Shown: positions 30,670-37,893 of the stretch, piece after piece
Position numbering within the stretch: position 1 is the stretch's first letter
Layout: each line of letters opens with the position of its first letter
NCBI RefSeq assembly: GCF_030708455.1
Contig: NZ_JAUYWF010000007.1
Location: forward strand, 124,001-188,000
Direction of reading: 5' to 3'
DNA: 64,000 nt
DNA from: Halomonas sp. SSL-5
GTDB lineage: Bacteria; Pseudomonadota; Gammaproteobacteria; Pseudomonadales; Halomonadaceae
The notes under the pieces: generated by a model
Told to the model about the DNA's origin: nothing
Seen by the model: the letters and a program-made list of their open reading frames with translations, nothing else
Database searches by the model: none
Translations under genes and position numbers: made by a program

Positions 30670-31248
30670 TTAAAAGCGGTAGGTGACACCCGCGCCGACG
30701 GAGACCGGGTCGAGGCGCACGTCGTCGACGGTCTGGCCGGCCTGCTCGAACTCGGCGTCGACCTCGGTGTAGCGGGCGAAGCCGGTGGCGCTCAGGTTGT
30801 CGGTGATGGTCAGATCGACACCCAGCTGGCCGGCGAAGCCGTAGCTGTCGTCGACGTCCATGCCGGCGCCGCTCACGCTGGAGAAGCGGGTGTAGTTCAC
30901 GCCAGCGCCGATGAACGGTTGCACACGGGCGTCTTCCACGCCGCCCAGCGGGTAGTACTGGAGCAATAGGTTGGCCGGCATGCGGTCGAGGTCGCCGTTA
31001 TGACCGGATTCGAGCTGGTAGTCATGCTCCACGTCCTCGCCGATGCCGAGCTCCACCCCAAGCTTGTCGTGGAACAGGTAGCCACCGGCCAGGCCGAAGG
31101 CGTTCTCCTTGGAGAGCTCGTCACCGTTGACGTCGGACTTCTCGAACTCGCCGCGCACGTACACATCGCCTGCCTGGTAGGCCATGGCCTGACCGGCAAC
31201 CAGAGACAGTGACAGGGCGGCGGTAGCGATGACAGGGGATAAGCGCAT
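30670..31248 (-). CDS. Small outer-membrane beta-barrel protein (OmpA/OmpW-like)
   Basis: A 192-residue protein with a signal peptide ending QAMA-YQAGD and alternating strands (DVYVRGEFEKS, AFGLAGGYLF, QPFIGAGVNYTRFSS). It ends with the aromatic VGAGVTYRF, the usual signature for BAM recognition. It is likely an eight-stranded porin-like barrel with acidic loops, as expected in a halophile. The function is unknown. Confidence 0.85.
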   Translation of the reverse strand: MRLSPVIATAALSLSLVAGQAMAYQAGDVYVRGEFEKSDVNGDELSKENAFGLAGGYLFHDKLGVELGIGEDVEHDYQLESGHNGDLDRMPANLLLQYYPLGGVEDARVQPFIGAGVNYTRFSSVSGAGMDVDDSYGFAGQLGVDLTITDNLSATGFARYTEVDAEFEQAGQTVDDVRLDPVSVGAGVTYRF

Positions 31249-31393
31249 GGTGTTCTCTCCTTCTCGTGTTCTACATCATCCAAGATGTAACACCCTCACT
31301 ATACGATAGGGAAACGCTGTTTTCAAACTATTCTGCTCTAGCCAAGCGCTAGGTAGATCCGCGGGAACACCGAGCTGTGGGAGAGGCTTTCTC

Positions 31394-33523
31394 TCACTCC
31401 CAACTGCTCTCGTAATCCTCCCAATACCTCCCCAGATCCCGCTCCTGGGTCAGGTCATACAGCTCATAGCGGCGGTGGAGGCGGGCGCCGCCGTCGCGGG
31501 TCAGGGGCTGCCAGGCGATGGTGGCGCGGTCGCGGCTGGAGCGCACGAAGAAGGCGTCCATGGGGATGGAGAGGTAGAGCGCCTTGTCAAAGCTGCCTTC
31601 GCCGAAGTCGTCGCCGGCATCGGTGAAGGTGGCCCAGGCGCCCATCCGCACGCCGTTGTCGAACTCCCGCGAGAGATCCAGGGTGGCGCCCACGTCGCCG
31701 GCGAGGTAGCGGCCCACGCTCAGCTTGGCCAGCACGTCCTCAACGCCGGTCTCCAGGTAGGCGCTTAGATGGCCGGTCCAGGCGTCGTAGTCACGCAGGC
31801 CGAACTGCTGGTCGAACTCGCGCTGGCGCACCCAGTTGAGGTCGGCGCCCAGCGCCAGGGGGCTATCGAAGGGACGATAGAGCACCTCGCCCCCCGCGCC
31901 GGCATACATCATCTCCAGCAGACCGCCGTAGCCCATGGCGTACCAGTCATCGCCGAGCTGCGTGGTGCGGGTGTACTGCAGGTTGCCGATGCCCACGTCC
32001 GCCTCGGCCAGGTAGTCGCCGATATAGGTGCGCACCCGCGGCAGGTCGGACTCGGCGATATAGCTGTACTCGTCGAGGTTGTCGGCCAGGGTGGCGGTCA
32101 GGCTACCGGAGAACCAGCCGTTGGCGTCGGTGCTGTATTCTGCCGATGCGTAGGCCGAGAGCCGATAGAGATAGCCATCCGGCCCGCCGAAGTTCTGCTC
32201 GATGGACGGGCCGACGGACCAGCTCAGACGCTGCGGGTCGGCGGTGTAGAGCGCCTCGCCCCGGACGGGCTTAAGGCGTGCGTGACTGTAGAGCCCGTAA
32301 CGATGGTGCCCCTCCTCGTCGGCCGATTCAGCGGCGGCGACGAAGCTTGCCCGGTCGTGCACGTCCTCGCGCAGCGCCATGCCGCGGTTCTGCCAGCGAT
32401 AGCGGAAGGTCTCCACCTGATCATCGGCCTTGGCGTGCAGGAGTCGTCCGGCCCGCGCCTCGCTCTTCGCCAGGTTTCGATAGACGGTGGGCTCGGCGTT
32501 CACCACCAGATCCTCGCCGTCTCGGCGGATCTCGCTGACCCGCATGCCGGCATTCTCTTCCAGGCGTGCCGCCACCGCCGGCCAGTCGGCCTCTGCTTCG
32601 GCCCCCAGAGGCATCGGCGGCGGATCCTGCTTGGCCTGGGAGAGCCCTGCCAGGTTGGTGGAAAAGCTGATTCCCGCCATGGCGGTATTGCCGCGCTGCC
32701 AGCCGGCCCGCAGTTCGAGATTGTCGCTGAGCCGGTAGCGTGCCCCCAGGTTTACCCGGGAATCCTGCGGCTGGTCATTGTCCTGGGGCTCGTTGGCGTA
32801 GTCGTTGCCCTCCACCTCCACTTGCAGCACCAGTGGCGCCCAGGGCGTCTGCCACTCCACGCCACCGAACAGTGCAACGGGGCCGCGGAACAGCTGATCA
32901 AGGGCGAATTCGCCGCCCTGATCGCCGCCGGCATTGTCCGGGCGTGACTCGAAGCGGCTATCCAACCAACCCAGCGGTGAATCGCCATCATTGGCGTTGC
33001 CCAGATAGCCCCAGCCGATCCCCAGGGTGAAATCGAGGCCATACCAGCGTTTGCTCGCCACCAGATACTCGGCGCCGAACAGGGTGGTGCCCCCGGCATC
33101 GCGCAGGCCCAGCGCCAGGGCCGGCCGATAGCGTCCCTCTTCCCACAGCCGAACCTTGGCATCGATCCCCTTGTCGAGGTTGTTGCGCGGTTCGTCCGCC
33201 ACCGCGTAGTTGCGGTTCTCCACCGAGACATAGCGAAAACCCGCCTCCAGCCAGTCGGTGGGCTGCACGAAGATAGCGTAACGCCGATAGGGCGCCGTCC
33301 GGCTCCAACTCGCCGCGAAGTGCCCCGGCTCCTCCATCCGTGCGCTCGGCGTCTGCATCAGGCCGATCCCGCCGAAGTCGCTCTGGCCACGCCCCAGAAG
33401 CACCGGATCAGCGGCGAGTGTTGGTGCTGCCACCAGCCATAAGGAACAAGGGACAAGGAGCAAGGCACCCCTTGACCCCTTGATACCTTCTTGCCCCCTT
33501 GGCACTTGAAGCCTGCTACTCAT
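31394..33523 (-). CDS. yjbH: YjbH/GfcD-like outer-membrane exopolysaccharide protein
   Basis: A 709-residue protein of the YjbH family. A signal-like region (about residues 20-37) is followed by GGIGLMQTPSARMEEPGHFA, which opens family members, and then many beta strands ending DLGRYWEDYESSWE. It would form an outer-membrane barrel for polysaccharide secretion. The start at 33523 overlaps the preceding gene by ATGA. Residues 6-20 (QVPRGQEGIKGSRG) are read from a CAAGG-rich repeat, so the N-terminus is unusual. Confidence 0.88.
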   Translation of the reverse strand: MSSRLQVPRGQEGIKGSRGALLLVPCSLWLVAAPTLAADPVLLGRGQSDFGGIGLMQTPSARMEEPGHFAASWSRTAPYRRYAIFVQPTDWLEAGFRYVSVENRNYAVADEPRNNLDKGIDAKVRLWEEGRYRPALALGLRDAGGTTLFGAEYLVASKRWYGLDFTLGIGWGYLGNANDGDSPLGWLDSRFESRPDNAGGDQGGEFALDQLFRGPVALFGGVEWQTPWAPLVLQVEVEGNDYANEPQDNDQPQDSRVNLGARYRLSDNLELRAGWQRGNTAMAGISFSTNLAGLSQAKQDPPPMPLGAEAEADWPAVAARLEENAGMRVSEIRRDGEDLVVNAEPTVYRNLAKSEARAGRLLHAKADDQVETFRYRWQNRGMALREDVHDRASFVAAAESADEEGHHRYGLYSHARLKPVRGEALYTADPQRLSWSVGPSIEQNFGGPDGYLYRLSAYASAEYSTDANGWFSGSLTATLADNLDEYSYIAESDLPRVRTYIGDYLAEADVGIGNLQYTRTTQLGDDWYAMGYGGLLEMMYAGAGGEVLYRPFDSPLALGADLNWVRQREFDQQFGLRDYDAWTGHLSAYLETGVEDVLAKLSVGRYLAGDVGATLDLSREFDNGVRMGAWATFTDAGDDFGEGSFDKALYLSIPMDAFFVRSSRDRATIAWQPLTRDGGARLHRRYELYDLTQERDLGRYWEDYESSWE

Positions 33524-33546
33524 TCCCTTGACCCCTTGACCCCTTG
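33436..33546. repeat. CAAGG/CCTTG low-complexity repeat inside the yjbG-yjbH junction
   Basis: Runs such as GGAACAAGGGACAAGGAGCAAGG and CCTTGACCCCTTGACCCC cover the 3' end of the yjbG-like gene and the 5' end of yjbH. The same motif family occurs at 37393-37470, 37846-37878 and 40103-40155. Confidence 0.85.
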
Positions 33547-34356
33547 AATCTCGCACTCCTCCCCCGGCACCCGCATCGCCAGCCATTCCGCCAGCCGCGC
33601 ATTGATCAGCCTGACTACTGCGCCTTCGGCGCCGTCGTCGCCCGGCAGCTCGACCACCACCCGTGCGCCGGGGGCGAGCGGGGCACCTTGATGGTTCCAT
33701 GCGGCGATGCCCAGGCGGTGGCGCTCGCCGACGGGGTCGATCAGCCGTGCATGGTCCACGCCGGCCGCGGCATCGTCCGGCAGCGCCGCCAGGGCGTCGT
33801 CCAGAGTCATGCCGGGGTGCCAGGCCAGGCGCCCGACGCCGGCGAGCGTCCAGGTCTCCACCCACTCGGGAGGCGTGCAGGTGCCCAGCTGGGCGATCTC
33901 GCTCATCGGTGGATTGTGGCGCAGGTTGGCGGCAAGCCGAGGCAGTCCGAGTCGTTCCGGCGTGCGCAGTGGGGCGCCAGCGCTCGCCGCGATCGCCTCC
34001 GCCCAGGCCGCAAGCGCCTCGGCCTGTTGAGTCTTGCCGGCGACACCCAGCCGCTCGCCCAGGCCGTGCAGCTCATTGACCAGTCGCGCCCGTGCAAACG
34101 CCACCTCGGGAGCATCCTCACGGCGCAGGGCGAAGCTGTAGGCCCAGTCAAGCGGAGGCTGACCCTCGGCCTGGCGCCGCTCCTGCCACGCCAGCCACGC
34201 TTCGGCCAGGGTGGCAGACTGGGAGCCCGCTTCGTGGGAGCCCGATTTATCGGCGATAGCGGTGTCAGCAGCAGTCTGGGCACCAGCGGCACCCACACCC
34301 ACACACAGACTCAAGGGAATCACGGCCAGGGAAGTGGCCAGCAAGCGTTTCAACAT
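33520..34356 (-). CDS. yjbG: GfcC/YjbG-like capsule biosynthesis protein
   Basis: A 278-residue exported protein. The start MLKRLLATSL is preferred, giving a signal peptide ending GAQTAAD. The C-terminal half (LAGVGRLAWHPGMTLDDALAALP) resembles a beta-grasp/SLBB-type GfcC domain. It overlaps yjbH by 4 bp. The last residues (EIQGVKGSRE) come from the CAAGG repeat, so the natural C-terminus has been changed by repeat insertion. Confidence 0.85.
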   Translation of the reverse strand: MLKRLLATSLAVIPLSLCVGVGAAGAQTAADTAIADKSGSHEAGSQSATLAEAWLAWQERRQAEGQPPLDWAYSFALRREDAPEVAFARARLVNELHGLGERLGVAGKTQQAEALAAWAEAIAASAGAPLRTPERLGLPRLAANLRHNPPMSEIAQLGTCTPPEWVETWTLAGVGRLAWHPGMTLDDALAALPDDAAAGVDHARLIDPVGERHRLGIAAWNHQGAPLAPGARVVVELPGDDGAEGAVVRLINARLAEWLAMRVPGEECEIQGVKGSRE

Positions 34357-34411
34357 CGGGACGGGATGGCCTTGCGATCGAATGGAGAGAAGTGGCGAAT
34401 GAAAAAGGCGG

Positions 34412-35083
34412 CTACCACCAGTGCCGCGCCACCTGCCAGCGCAGGGTGAGCGCGTCCGGCCATGGCTGCTCTTCCAGCGCCCACAGTCGGCGGCTATCGG
34501 GATCGCGCCACCAGCTGGCCTCGCTGCTGGCCCCGCTCGCCCAGGCGAGCGACACCTCGCAGCGCTCGAGTACGCGCTCCCCCAGCGGCAGGCGGACCGG
34601 ACCGGGCGCCTCACAGCGCATGACCCCCTCGGCTTCGCCGCGCTGAACGAACCCTTCGGCATCCCGCCAGTGGCGGGTGAGCGTGAAGCGCGCGGGGGAG
34701 GACTCGTGCCAGGGCGACTGCGGGGCATAGGCGGTGCCGAGAAGCGCGACGTCGCCCCCGCTGAACGATTGCAGGCCGCCGTCGTGAAGCTCCAGCGTCC
34801 CGCCCTGGGCGGAGGGCCACAGCGTGATATCGCCGGCCTGGGTGCCCATCACCAGCAGTCCCTGAGCGTTGCCAAGCCGCGCGATTAGCGAGGCATAGGG
34901 CAGCTCGGCGGCGCGATGTTCGGCCGCCTGCGTATCGGGCCACAGGGCCGCCAGGGAAGAGGCGAGCGGTGTGGCCTTGCCGCTGGCGCAGCCGGCCAGC
35001 CCGGCCAGGGAAAATACCAGGCCACACGACAAGACCGCCCGCAGGCGGTCTCGTGAAGGTGTAGACTCTGTCGCGTCAGGCAT
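34412..35083 (-). CDS. yjbF: YjbF/GfcB-family lipoprotein
   Basis: A 223-residue lipoprotein with lipobox LAGC (Cys32). The body contains GDITLWPSAQGGTLELHDGGLQ and ends TLRWQVARHWW, as in the YjbF family. It sits in the conserved yjbE-F-G-H order, just 2 bp after the yjbE-like gene. Confidence 0.88.
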   Translation of the reverse strand: MPDATESTPSRDRLRAVLSCGLVFSLAGLAGCASGKATPLASSLAALWPDTQAAEHRAAELPYASLIARLGNAQGLLVMGTQAGDITLWPSAQGGTLELHDGGLQSFSGGDVALLGTAYAPQSPWHESSPARFTLTRHWRDAEGFVQRGEAEGVMRCEAPGPVRLPLGERVLERCEVSLAWASGASSEASWWRDPDSRRLWALEEQPWPDALTLRWQVARHWW

Positions 35084-35085
35084 GG

Positions 35086-35475
35086 TCAGCGGGTACCGGT
35101 GGTTCCCGTGGTGCCGTTGCTATCACCCCCGCTGGTTGCGGCGCTGACACCGGCACCCACTGCCACCGCCCCGGCCACACCCACGCCTACCAGGGCGGTG
35201 GTGGAGAGACCGGTCGCCGCGGCCAGGCCGGCCAGGCCACCGGTGGCCGCAGCGCCGCCGGCGGCACCCGCCCCAGCCGCGGCACCTGCACCGGCAGAGC
35301 CTGCACCAGCACCAGCCCCGGCACCTGCGCCAGCAGAGCCTGCACCAGCCCCGGCTCCCGCACCGGCGGAGGTGGAAGAACCCGCAGCGGCCCCGGATTC
35401 GGTACCCTGAGCCAATGCCAGCGGTGAAGCCAGCATGGCGGCGATGGCGCACAGCGCGATCTGACGTCGAATCAT
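35086..35475 (-). CDS. yjbE: Gly/Ala/Ser-rich secreted protein (YjbE/GfcA-like)
   Basis: A 129-residue protein: a signal peptide (MIRRQIALCAIAAMLASPLALAQ), then GAGAGAGAGS repeats and a hydrophobic GLSTTALVGVGVAGAVAVGAG stretch. By position it is the first gene of the yjbEFGH-like operon. The start at 35475 (ATG after AAAAGGATGGG) is preferred over an upstream one. Low complexity makes homology calls unreliable. Confidence 0.75.
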   Translation of the reverse strand: MIRRQIALCAIAAMLASPLALAQGTESGAAAGSSTSAGAGAGAGAGSAGAGAGAGAGAGSAGAGAAAGAGAAGGAAATGGLAGLAAATGLSTTALVGVGVAGAVAVGAGVSAATSGGDSNGTTGTTGTR

Positions 35476-35605
35476 GATCCCATCCTTTTCATTGTCTTCA
35501 TGGAACAAATCGTGGCACACCTATACCGCAGACACCATGACAACTCAATGATTTTACGAAGAAATAGGGGCCTCCCGCCGCGGCTTTCAGCGATTGCCCC
35601 GTCGC

Positions 35606-35627
35606 TTTGTAGGAAATCACCTACAAA
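35606..35627. promoter_or_regulatory. Inverted repeat in the yjbE-wza divergent region
   Basis: TTTGTAGG and CCTACAAA (perfect 8-bp arms) are separated by AAATCA. The core resembles NarL/LuxR-family (RcsB-type) sites. It lies between the two exopolysaccharide operons, 131 bp before yjbE and 196 bp before wza. A site with a GTAGC core recurs at 46543-46557. Confidence 0.6.
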
Positions 35628-35787
35628 ATTCCATCCCGACACCATCGGTGGTGGTTAGTGTCATCGAGTTTCGTTAGCATGCGTCGCTCTGATTCCCATG
35701 GCCGACGCTCCAGCTCGTTTGACAGTGAGGGCGCCTGGCCGCCAAGAATTTCCCCGCCGGCCTCGAGGATGTGCCATGACACCTCGG

Positions 35788-35799
35788 GGCGGTAGCGTG
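35788..35799 (+). promoter_or_regulatory. ops element (RfaH recruitment) upstream of wza
   Basis: GGCGGTAGCGTG matches the ops consensus GGCGGTAGNNTN at all fixed positions. It lies 24 bp before the wza ATG in the transcribed leader and orientation, as expected for pausing and RfaH/NusG-paralog loading of long polysaccharide operons. Confidence 0.88.
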
Positions 35800-35822
35800 C
35801 CCGAACGGTTCCCGAGACCCCC

Positions 35823-36953
35823 ATGACGCGACTCCTGCTGACCACCCTGCTGCTTGCCGCCTTCCTGTCCGGCTGCGCCTTCGCCCCCGGCAGCCATATC
35901 GATTCGAATGTCGAGAGCGCCCCCATCGATGATCTGGTGGAGATCGAGCCCATCACACCCGGGCTGGTCAACGCCCTGAACCCGGCGCAGGGTCTGGCAC
36001 AGGGCAGCGACGAGCTGAAGCGCCTCGGCGAGCAGCAGCGCGCCTCCATCGACAACTACGACTACCGCATCGGCAAGGGCGACGTGCTCAGCATCATCGT
36101 CTACGACCACCCCGAGCTCACCATTCCCGCCGGCGGCGAGCGTAGCGCCGCGGAATCCGGTAACACCGTGCACCGCGATGGCACCATCTTCTACCCCTAT
36201 ATCGGCCGCGTGCTGGTCGAAGACAAGAGCGTGGCCGAAGTGCGCGACCTCATAGCCAACCGCCTGCAGACCTATATCGCCGAGCCTCAGGTGGAGGTGC
36301 GCGTGGCGGCCTTCAACTCCCAGAAGGTGCAGGTCACCGGTGAGGTGCGCGACCCCGGTCCACAGCCCGTTACCCACGTGCCCCTCACCCTGCTGGACGC
36401 CGTCGGCCAGGCCGGCGGGCTCGACGAGCAGGCCAACTGGCACGGCGTGCAGCTCACCCGCGATGGCGAGACGCGCACCATCTCGCTCTACCGCATGCTC
36501 AATGATGGCGATCTCTCCGCCAACTTGCTGCTCAAGGATGGTGACGTTCTCCACGTGCCGGATGTCGGCAATCAGCAGGTCTACGTGATGGGCGAGGTGG
36601 GCGAGCCTCAGGCACTGCCCATGGGCCGCACCCGCCTGACCCTCACCGACGCCCTCAGCCAGTCCGGCAGCTTCAACGAGGCCAGCGCCAACGCCAGCGG
36701 CATCTTCGTCATCCGCCGCGCACCGGAGACCAGCGACAAGTTGGCCACCGTCTACCAGCTCGATGCACGCAACGCCGCGGCCATGGTGCTGGGAACGCAG
36801 TTCACCCTCCAGCCCACCGATATCGTCTACGTGACCTCCACGCGGATGGGCCGCTGGAACCGCGTGATCAACCAGCTGCTGCCCACGGTAACGGCTGTCT
36901 ACCAGGTCACCCGCGCCGCCAACGACGCCAACGAACTGCGAGACGACCTCTGA
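35823..36953 (+). CDS. wza: Outer-membrane polysaccharide export lipoprotein Wza
   Basis: A 376-residue lipoprotein with lipobox LSGC (Cys18). The PES domain (YRIGKGDVLSIIVYDHPELT) is followed by SLBB repeats (QKVQVTGEVRDPGPQPV and QQVYVMGEVGEPQALPM). The C-terminus ends with an amphipathic helix that would form the outer-membrane pore of the octamer. wzb starts on the last base of the stop codon. Confidence 0.96.
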   Translation: MTRLLLTTLLLAAFLSGCAFAPGSHIDSNVESAPIDDLVEIEPITPGLVNALNPAQGLAQGSDELKRLGEQQRASIDNYDYRIGKGDVLSIIVYDHPELTIPAGGERSAAESGNTVHRDGTIFYPYIGRVLVEDKSVAEVRDLIANRLQTYIAEPQVEVRVAAFNSQKVQVTGEVRDPGPQPVTHVPLTLLDAVGQAGGLDEQANWHGVQLTRDGETRTISLYRMLNDGDLSANLLLKDGDVLHVPDVGNQQVYVMGEVGEPQALPMGRTRLTLTDALSQSGSFNEASANASGIFVIRRAPETSDKLATVYQLDARNAAAMVLGTQFTLQPTDIVYVTSTRMGRWNRVINQLLPTVTAVYQVTRAANDANELRDDL

Positions 36954-37384
36954 TGTTCGACCGCATCCTGGTGGTCTGCGTCGGCAACATCTGCCGCAGC
37001 CCCGTCGCCGAAGCCATGCTGCGCCAGGCCCTGCCCGGCAAGCGGCTCAGCTCCGCCGGCCTCGGCGCCCTGGTCGGCCAGGGCGTCGACCCCACCGCGC
37101 GAGAGCTCGCCGAAGCGGACGGCCTCGACGTCTCCGCCCACGCCGCCCGCCAACTCAACCGCGAGATCCTCGCCGACGCAGACCTGGTCCTGGTCATGAG
37201 CCCCGGCCAACGCCGCGCCATCGGCGACATCGCCCCCGAAGCCATGGGCAAGACCATGACCCTTGGCAAATGGCTCCCCGGCGAACCGGATATCCCGGAT
37301 CCGTACAGGAAGAGCAGGGAAGCGTTTGAGCATGTGCATGAGCTTCTATCGGCTGCGGTGGGGGCGTGGGCGAAGAGGCTGTAG
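36953..37384 (+). CDS. wzb: Low-molecular-weight protein tyrosine phosphatase Wzb
   Basis: A 143-residue phosphatase with P-loop VCVGNICRSP (C-X5-R) and the general-acid Asp in EPDIPDPYRKS. It dephosphorylates Wzc to permit cycling during polymerisation and export. It overlaps wza by one base. The usual wzc neighbour is displaced by an inserted four-helix gene. Confidence 0.94.
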   Translation: MFDRILVVCVGNICRSPVAEAMLRQALPGKRLSSAGLGALVGQGVDPTARELAEADGLDVSAHAARQLNREILADADLVLVMSPGQRRAIGDIAPEAMGKTMTLGKWLPGEPDIPDPYRKSREAFEHVHELLSAAVGAWAKRL

Positions 37385-37392
37385 CGGCTCGA

Positions 37393-37878
37393 AGGATCAA
37401 GGAGTCAAGGAAGCAAGGGTGTGGCTCCCCTTGCCCCCTTGGCCCTTTAGTCCTTGCTCCCTTGGCTCCTCGCGCTTTGCATCAACGCATACAACATCCG
37501 GGATAGCTCACGGGTTTCTTCGAGCCACTGCTTGCCTTGTCCCTTGTCGATGTAGCCAATATCCATGCCGATGTAGATCTGAGTTCGAAGCTCGCCGCAG
37601 GAGCCCTTTGCAAAACTGAGGAAACGCGACTTCTCCTTCATGCTGTCACGCTCGTAGCCTTCGGCGATGTTGCTGGCTATCGACAATGACGACCTCGTGA
37701 TCTGGTCACGAAAGCCATAGTCTCGAGAGCCTTGGAAGGCCCGATAGATATCGGCACTGAGCCGCGCAGCCCGTTTCCAGGCGTTCAAATCTTCAAACTT
37801 CATCCTCGTACACCGGTCAGCCACTGCAGTCTCAAGATAGCAGGCCTTGACCCCTTGACCCCTTGACTCCTTGATCCT
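37393..37878. mobile_element. 486-bp element with 18-bp terminal inverted repeats carrying a four-helix-bundle gene
   Basis: AGGATCAAGGAGTCAAGG at 37393-37410 is repeated exactly in inverse at 37861-37878. Between them lie a single minus-strand gene and inner CAAGG repeats. GTAGCG flanks both sides (37381-37386 and 37883-37888), offset 6 and 4 bp from the repeats. It separates wzb from wzc, which are normally adjacent, so insertion is the likely cause. Whether it moves by itself is inference. Confidence 0.6.
37447..37803 (-). CDS. Four-helix-bundle protein (S23/IVP family)
   Basis: A 118-residue protein with the family motifs FEDLNAWKRAARLSADIY, YGFRDQITRSSLSIASNIAEGYER and RTQIYIGMDIGYID. 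Relatives occur in 23S rRNA intervening sequences and as dispersed genes; their function is unknown, though they resemble Avd accessory proteins of retroelements. Start 37803 (MKFEDLNAWK) is preferred over 37824. The C-terminal SARSQGSKD is read from the CAAGG repeat. Orientation opposes the wza operon. Confidence 0.88.
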   Translation of the reverse strand: MKFEDLNAWKRAARLSADIYRAFQGSRDYGFRDQITRSSLSIASNIAEGYERDSMKEKSRFLSFAKGSCGELRTQIYIGMDIGYIDKGQGKQWLEETRELSRMLYALMQSARSQGSKD

Positions 37879-37893
37879 CTACGTAGCGCACCC

